Positions 62,055 to 64,000 of a stretch of 64,000 bases of DNA are shown here, one piece after another. The translations under genes were made by a program, and so were the position numbers. This DNA comes from Roseovarius arcticus (lineage in GTDB: Bacteria > Pseudomonadota > Alphaproteobacteria > Rhodobacterales > Rhodobacteraceae). The DNA lies in assembly GCF_006125015.1 (NCBI RefSeq), contig NZ_SZZN01000001.1:1922001-1986000 (forward strand). Reading direction: 5' to 3'. Position 1 is the stretch's first letter; each line of letters starts with the position of its first letter. The notes below the pieces were generated by a model, which searched no databases, was not told the origin of the DNA, and saw nothing but the letters and a program-made list of their open reading frames with translations.

Positions 62055-63359
62055 ATGAATCTGCTTCACGCTAACGACCGCGCCGGGGAATATCCCGCCA
62101 GCTGGTATGCCGCCACATCGGATGCGCTGCCCGAATTCGCGCCTCTGCGCGGCACAGAGCGGGCCGATGTGATCGTTGTCGGCGCAGGCTACACCGGCTT
62201 GTCGGCGGCGCTACATCTGGCAGAGGCGGGCATGGACGTGGCGCTGGTTGAGGCGCAGCGCGTCGGCTTTGGCGCGTCGGGGCGCAATGGCGGCCAGCTC
62301 GGCAGCGGCCAGCGGATGGACCAGCAAGGGTTGGAACGGCTGATGGGCGACAGCGACGCAGCCAAGCTGTGGGAGCTGGCCGAGGACGCCAAATCTCTGG
62401 TCAAGTCTCTGATCGCAAAGCACGAGATTGATTGCTATCTGGCGCCCGGCATTGCCGAGGCATGCTTCTCCGCCTCTGAGGTCGCGCATGAACACGCATA
62501 TGCGGACCACTTGGCCGACCGCTATGGATACGAACACCTGACAAAGCTGGACAAGGACGCGATGCACGCCCTTTGTCCCTCGCCCGCTTATCACGGCGGC
62601 GTTCTGGACATGGGCGCGGCGCATCTGCATCCCTTGCGCTATGCGCTCGGCCTTGCCCGCGCAGCGCAGGCAGCAGGCGTACGGATTTACGAGCGTAGCG
62701 AAGTGACAGGCATTGATGAGGGCGCGCGCGCCACTGTGCACACGGCGCAAGGCCAAATCAGCGCAGAGCACATCATTCTCGCCTGTAACGGCTATCTTGG
62801 CGGCCTGAACGGCAAAGTGGCGAGCCGCGTCATGCCCATTAACAATTTCATTGCGGCGACCGAGCCGCTGGGCAAGGATGCCGCGCGCGTGCTGACGCAG
62901 GACATCGCGATCGCCGATACCAAATTCGTTGTTAACTATTTCCGCCTAAGCCATGATAACCGCCTGCTTTTTGGCGGCGGCGAGAGCTACGGCTACCGCT
63001 TCCCGGCAGACATCCCCGCTTTGGTTCGCAAGCCGATGAGCCAGATTTTCCCGCATCTGAGCGACGTAAAGATCGACTATGCGTGGGGCGGCACACTTGC
63101 GATCACGATCAAGCGGATGCCGTATCTGGCGCGTGTCGCACCCAATATCCTAAGCGCGTCGGGCTATTCGGGCCACGGCGTCGGCAGTGCGACCCATGCG
63201 GGCAAACTGATGGCGGATGCCGTGGCAGGCGAGGCAGCAGGCTTTGACACGATGGCACGGGTTCCGGCCACACCCTTTCCGGGCGGCGCGGCGCTTCGCA
63301 CGCCGCTGCTGATACTGGCAATGACGTGGTATTCACTGCGCGACCGACTGGGCGTTTGA
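62055..63359 (+). CDS. PuuB-like FAD-dependent gamma-glutamyl-amine oxidase
   Basis: A 434-residue DAO-family flavoprotein; I use ATG 62055, with a TTG at 62049 as the alternative. The Rossmann motif VIVVGAGYTGLSAALHLAEAG starts near 38, GASGRNGGQLGSG follows, and GHGVGSATHAGKLMADAV is the C-terminal FAD-contact region. PuuB oxidises gamma-glutamylputrescine to the aldehyde with release of ammonia and peroxide. It closes the set of gamma-glutamylation, oxidation and hydrolysis genes; an aldehyde dehydrogenase (PuuC) is not in the window. Confidence 0.88.
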   Translation: MNLLHANDRAGEYPASWYAATSDALPEFAPLRGTERADVIVVGAGYTGLSAALHLAEAGMDVALVEAQRVGFGASGRNGGQLGSGQRMDQQGLERLMGDSDAAKLWELAEDAKSLVKSLIAKHEIDCYLAPGIAEACFSASEVAHEHAYADHLADRYGYEHLTKLDKDAMHALCPSPAYHGGVLDMGAAHLHPLRYALGLARAAQAAGVRIYERSEVTGIDEGARATVHTAQGQISAEHIILACNGYLGGLNGKVASRVMPINNFIAATEPLGKDAARVLTQDIAIADTKFVVNYFRLSHDNRLLFGGGESYGYRFPADIPALVRKPMSQIFPHLSDVKIDYAWGGTLAITIKRMPYLARVAPNILSASGYSGHGVGSATHAGKLMADAVAGEAAGFDTMARVPATPFPGGAALRTPLLILAMTWYSLRDRLGV

Positions 63360-63434
63360 GGCAGGGCGCGGCAGTCACCCTGAAATATCGCGCCAGTTAA
63401 CCTCCCGTTTACCAAGTTTAACGAATATCGGCGC

Positions 63435-64000
63435 ATGAGCCGTCTTATTGCCCTGCTGCTCGCCCTCATTATGGGGGCATCGCCTGCAACTGCGGGCGCA
63501 TGGCTGCGCGCGGAAGGCGACGGTTTCTTGTCCTCGACGATCAAGGTTCAGGACGATGACGACACCAGCACCTACGGCACTCTTTATGCAGAATACGGGA
63601 TAAATCCCGATCTGACCGTGGGCCTCGATATTGGCAGCGACGAAGGCGGCGATCACAAAGGGCTGGCCTTTGTCTTGATGCCGCTATCGCGCGAGGGGCT
63701 GCATATCGTGTTTGAACTAGGGGCAGGAACGCTGGACGAAGGGGCAGCGCTCAGACCCGGAATTTCCGTGGGCCGCAGCCTGAGCATTAACGATCTGAAC
63801 GGATGGTGGAGCGTCGACACGCGCGCACGCTGGACCACAGACGAAATCTCGCTGGCGATCGACACCACAGTGGGCCTGACATTGCCCAGCGAAACGATGC
63901 TGATCGGCCAACTTCAGCAGGGCGGCCCGATAGCAGACCCCGACTTCCTGCGCCTCGGCGGATCGGTCGTATGGCCTATCTCGGCGGGTCGCCACATTGA
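63435..64000 (+). CDS. Secreted protein, probably outer-membrane-like, 5' part
   Basis: ATG at 63435 opens a frame that runs without stop to the right edge, so the C-terminus is missing. A signal peptide (MSRLIALLLALIMGASPATAG) is followed by alternating hydrophobic and polar strands (LYAEYGINPDLTVGLDIGSD; HIVFELGAG; RPGISVGRSL; DTTVGLTLPSET) with little helix. This resembles small outer-membrane beta-barrels, but I do not recognise a family. It lies 75 bases after the amine oxidase and need not be functionally linked to it. Confidence 0.72.
   Translation, partial: MSRLIALLLALIMGASPATAGAWLRAEGDGFLSSTIKVQDDDDTSTYGTLYAEYGINPDLTVGLDIGSDEGGDHKGLAFVLMPLSREGLHIVFELGAGTLDEGAALRPGISVGRSLSINDLNGWWSVDTRARWTTDEISLAIDTTVGLTLPSETMLIGQLQQGGPIADPDFLRLGGSVVWPISAGRHI

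Overview
The window looks like part of the chromosome of a marine alphaproteobacterium of the Rhodobacteraceae (Roseobacter group). The evidence is the high-GC codon use, frequent GTG starts, the CobS-CobT aerobic cobaltochelatase pair near BolA and a J-domain protein, a SoxC-type sulfite dehydrogenase, and many LysR/ABC-linked gene sets for degrading amines and nitrogen compounds. I see no rRNA, tRNA, CRISPR array, insertion sequence or phage gene. Both end genes are cut by the window edges.

Layout. 0-2.6 kb: 3' part of a carboxylic-acid-reductase-like protein (adenylation tail, carrier, reductase) and a convergent SDR. 2.9-5.0 kb: two-gene sulfite dehydrogenase (SoxC-like molybdoprotein plus monoheme cytochrome c). 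5.1-9.35 kb: tightly overlapped operon of type III polyketide synthase, isoprenylcysteine-methyltransferase-like protein, MMPL exporter and small secreted protein, probably a modified lipid or phenolic/pyrone pathway. 9.7-14.2 kb: duplicated PRC-barrel protein, MscS channel, SLC13/RCK permease. 14.4-20.4 kb: amino-acid ABC transporter with creatininase-like hydrolase, class III aminotransferase and BKACE-type beta-keto acid cleavage enzyme, facing a divergent LysR regulator. 21.7-25.8 kb: SDR, a single-chain B12-dependent mutase homologue, a pyrroline-5-carboxylate-reductase-like protein and a phytanoyl-CoA dioxygenase-like protein.

25.9-35.7 kb is the most interesting part. A minus-strand set encodes an HpaB-type flavin monooxygenase, a Rieske oxygenase with a bridging glutamate, RidA, DUF1028, an M20 deacylase, a LysR regulator, and a flavin reductase fused to a LysR-type effector-binding domain with no DNA-binding domain. 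Next to it are a trimethylamine-dehydrogenase-like flavoprotein and the frameshifted remnant of an aldehyde dehydrogenase. I infer a catabolic route for an N-heterocyclic or N-methylated compound, possibly a betaine; the substrate is unknown.

35.8-49.4 kb is mostly housekeeping and stress genes: DUF454, a PuuD-like amidotransferase, DUF2256, PepN, an SLT lytic transglycosylase, GatB, a thioesterase, DUF4177, BolA, a J-domain protein, and an OsmC, MsrB, fasciclin, anti-sigma and ECF-sigma block. 49.5-54.7 kb: CobS, CobT, aminopeptidase P, DUF427. 54.8-58.4 kb: ClC channel with CBS domains, two tandem TerB-like proteins and a PhnD-like protein without export signal. 58.6-63.4 kb: two glutamine-synthetase-like ligases, a class I amidotransferase and a PuuB-like amine oxidase, a gamma-glutamyl-amine catabolic set. 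A secreted protein of beta-rich appearance runs off the right edge.

Taken together, the window encodes uptake, demethylation, oxygenation, transamination and cleavage steps for nitrogen-containing solutes. It also holds the last cobalt-insertion subunits of B12 synthesis and a B12-dependent mutase that would use the cofactor.
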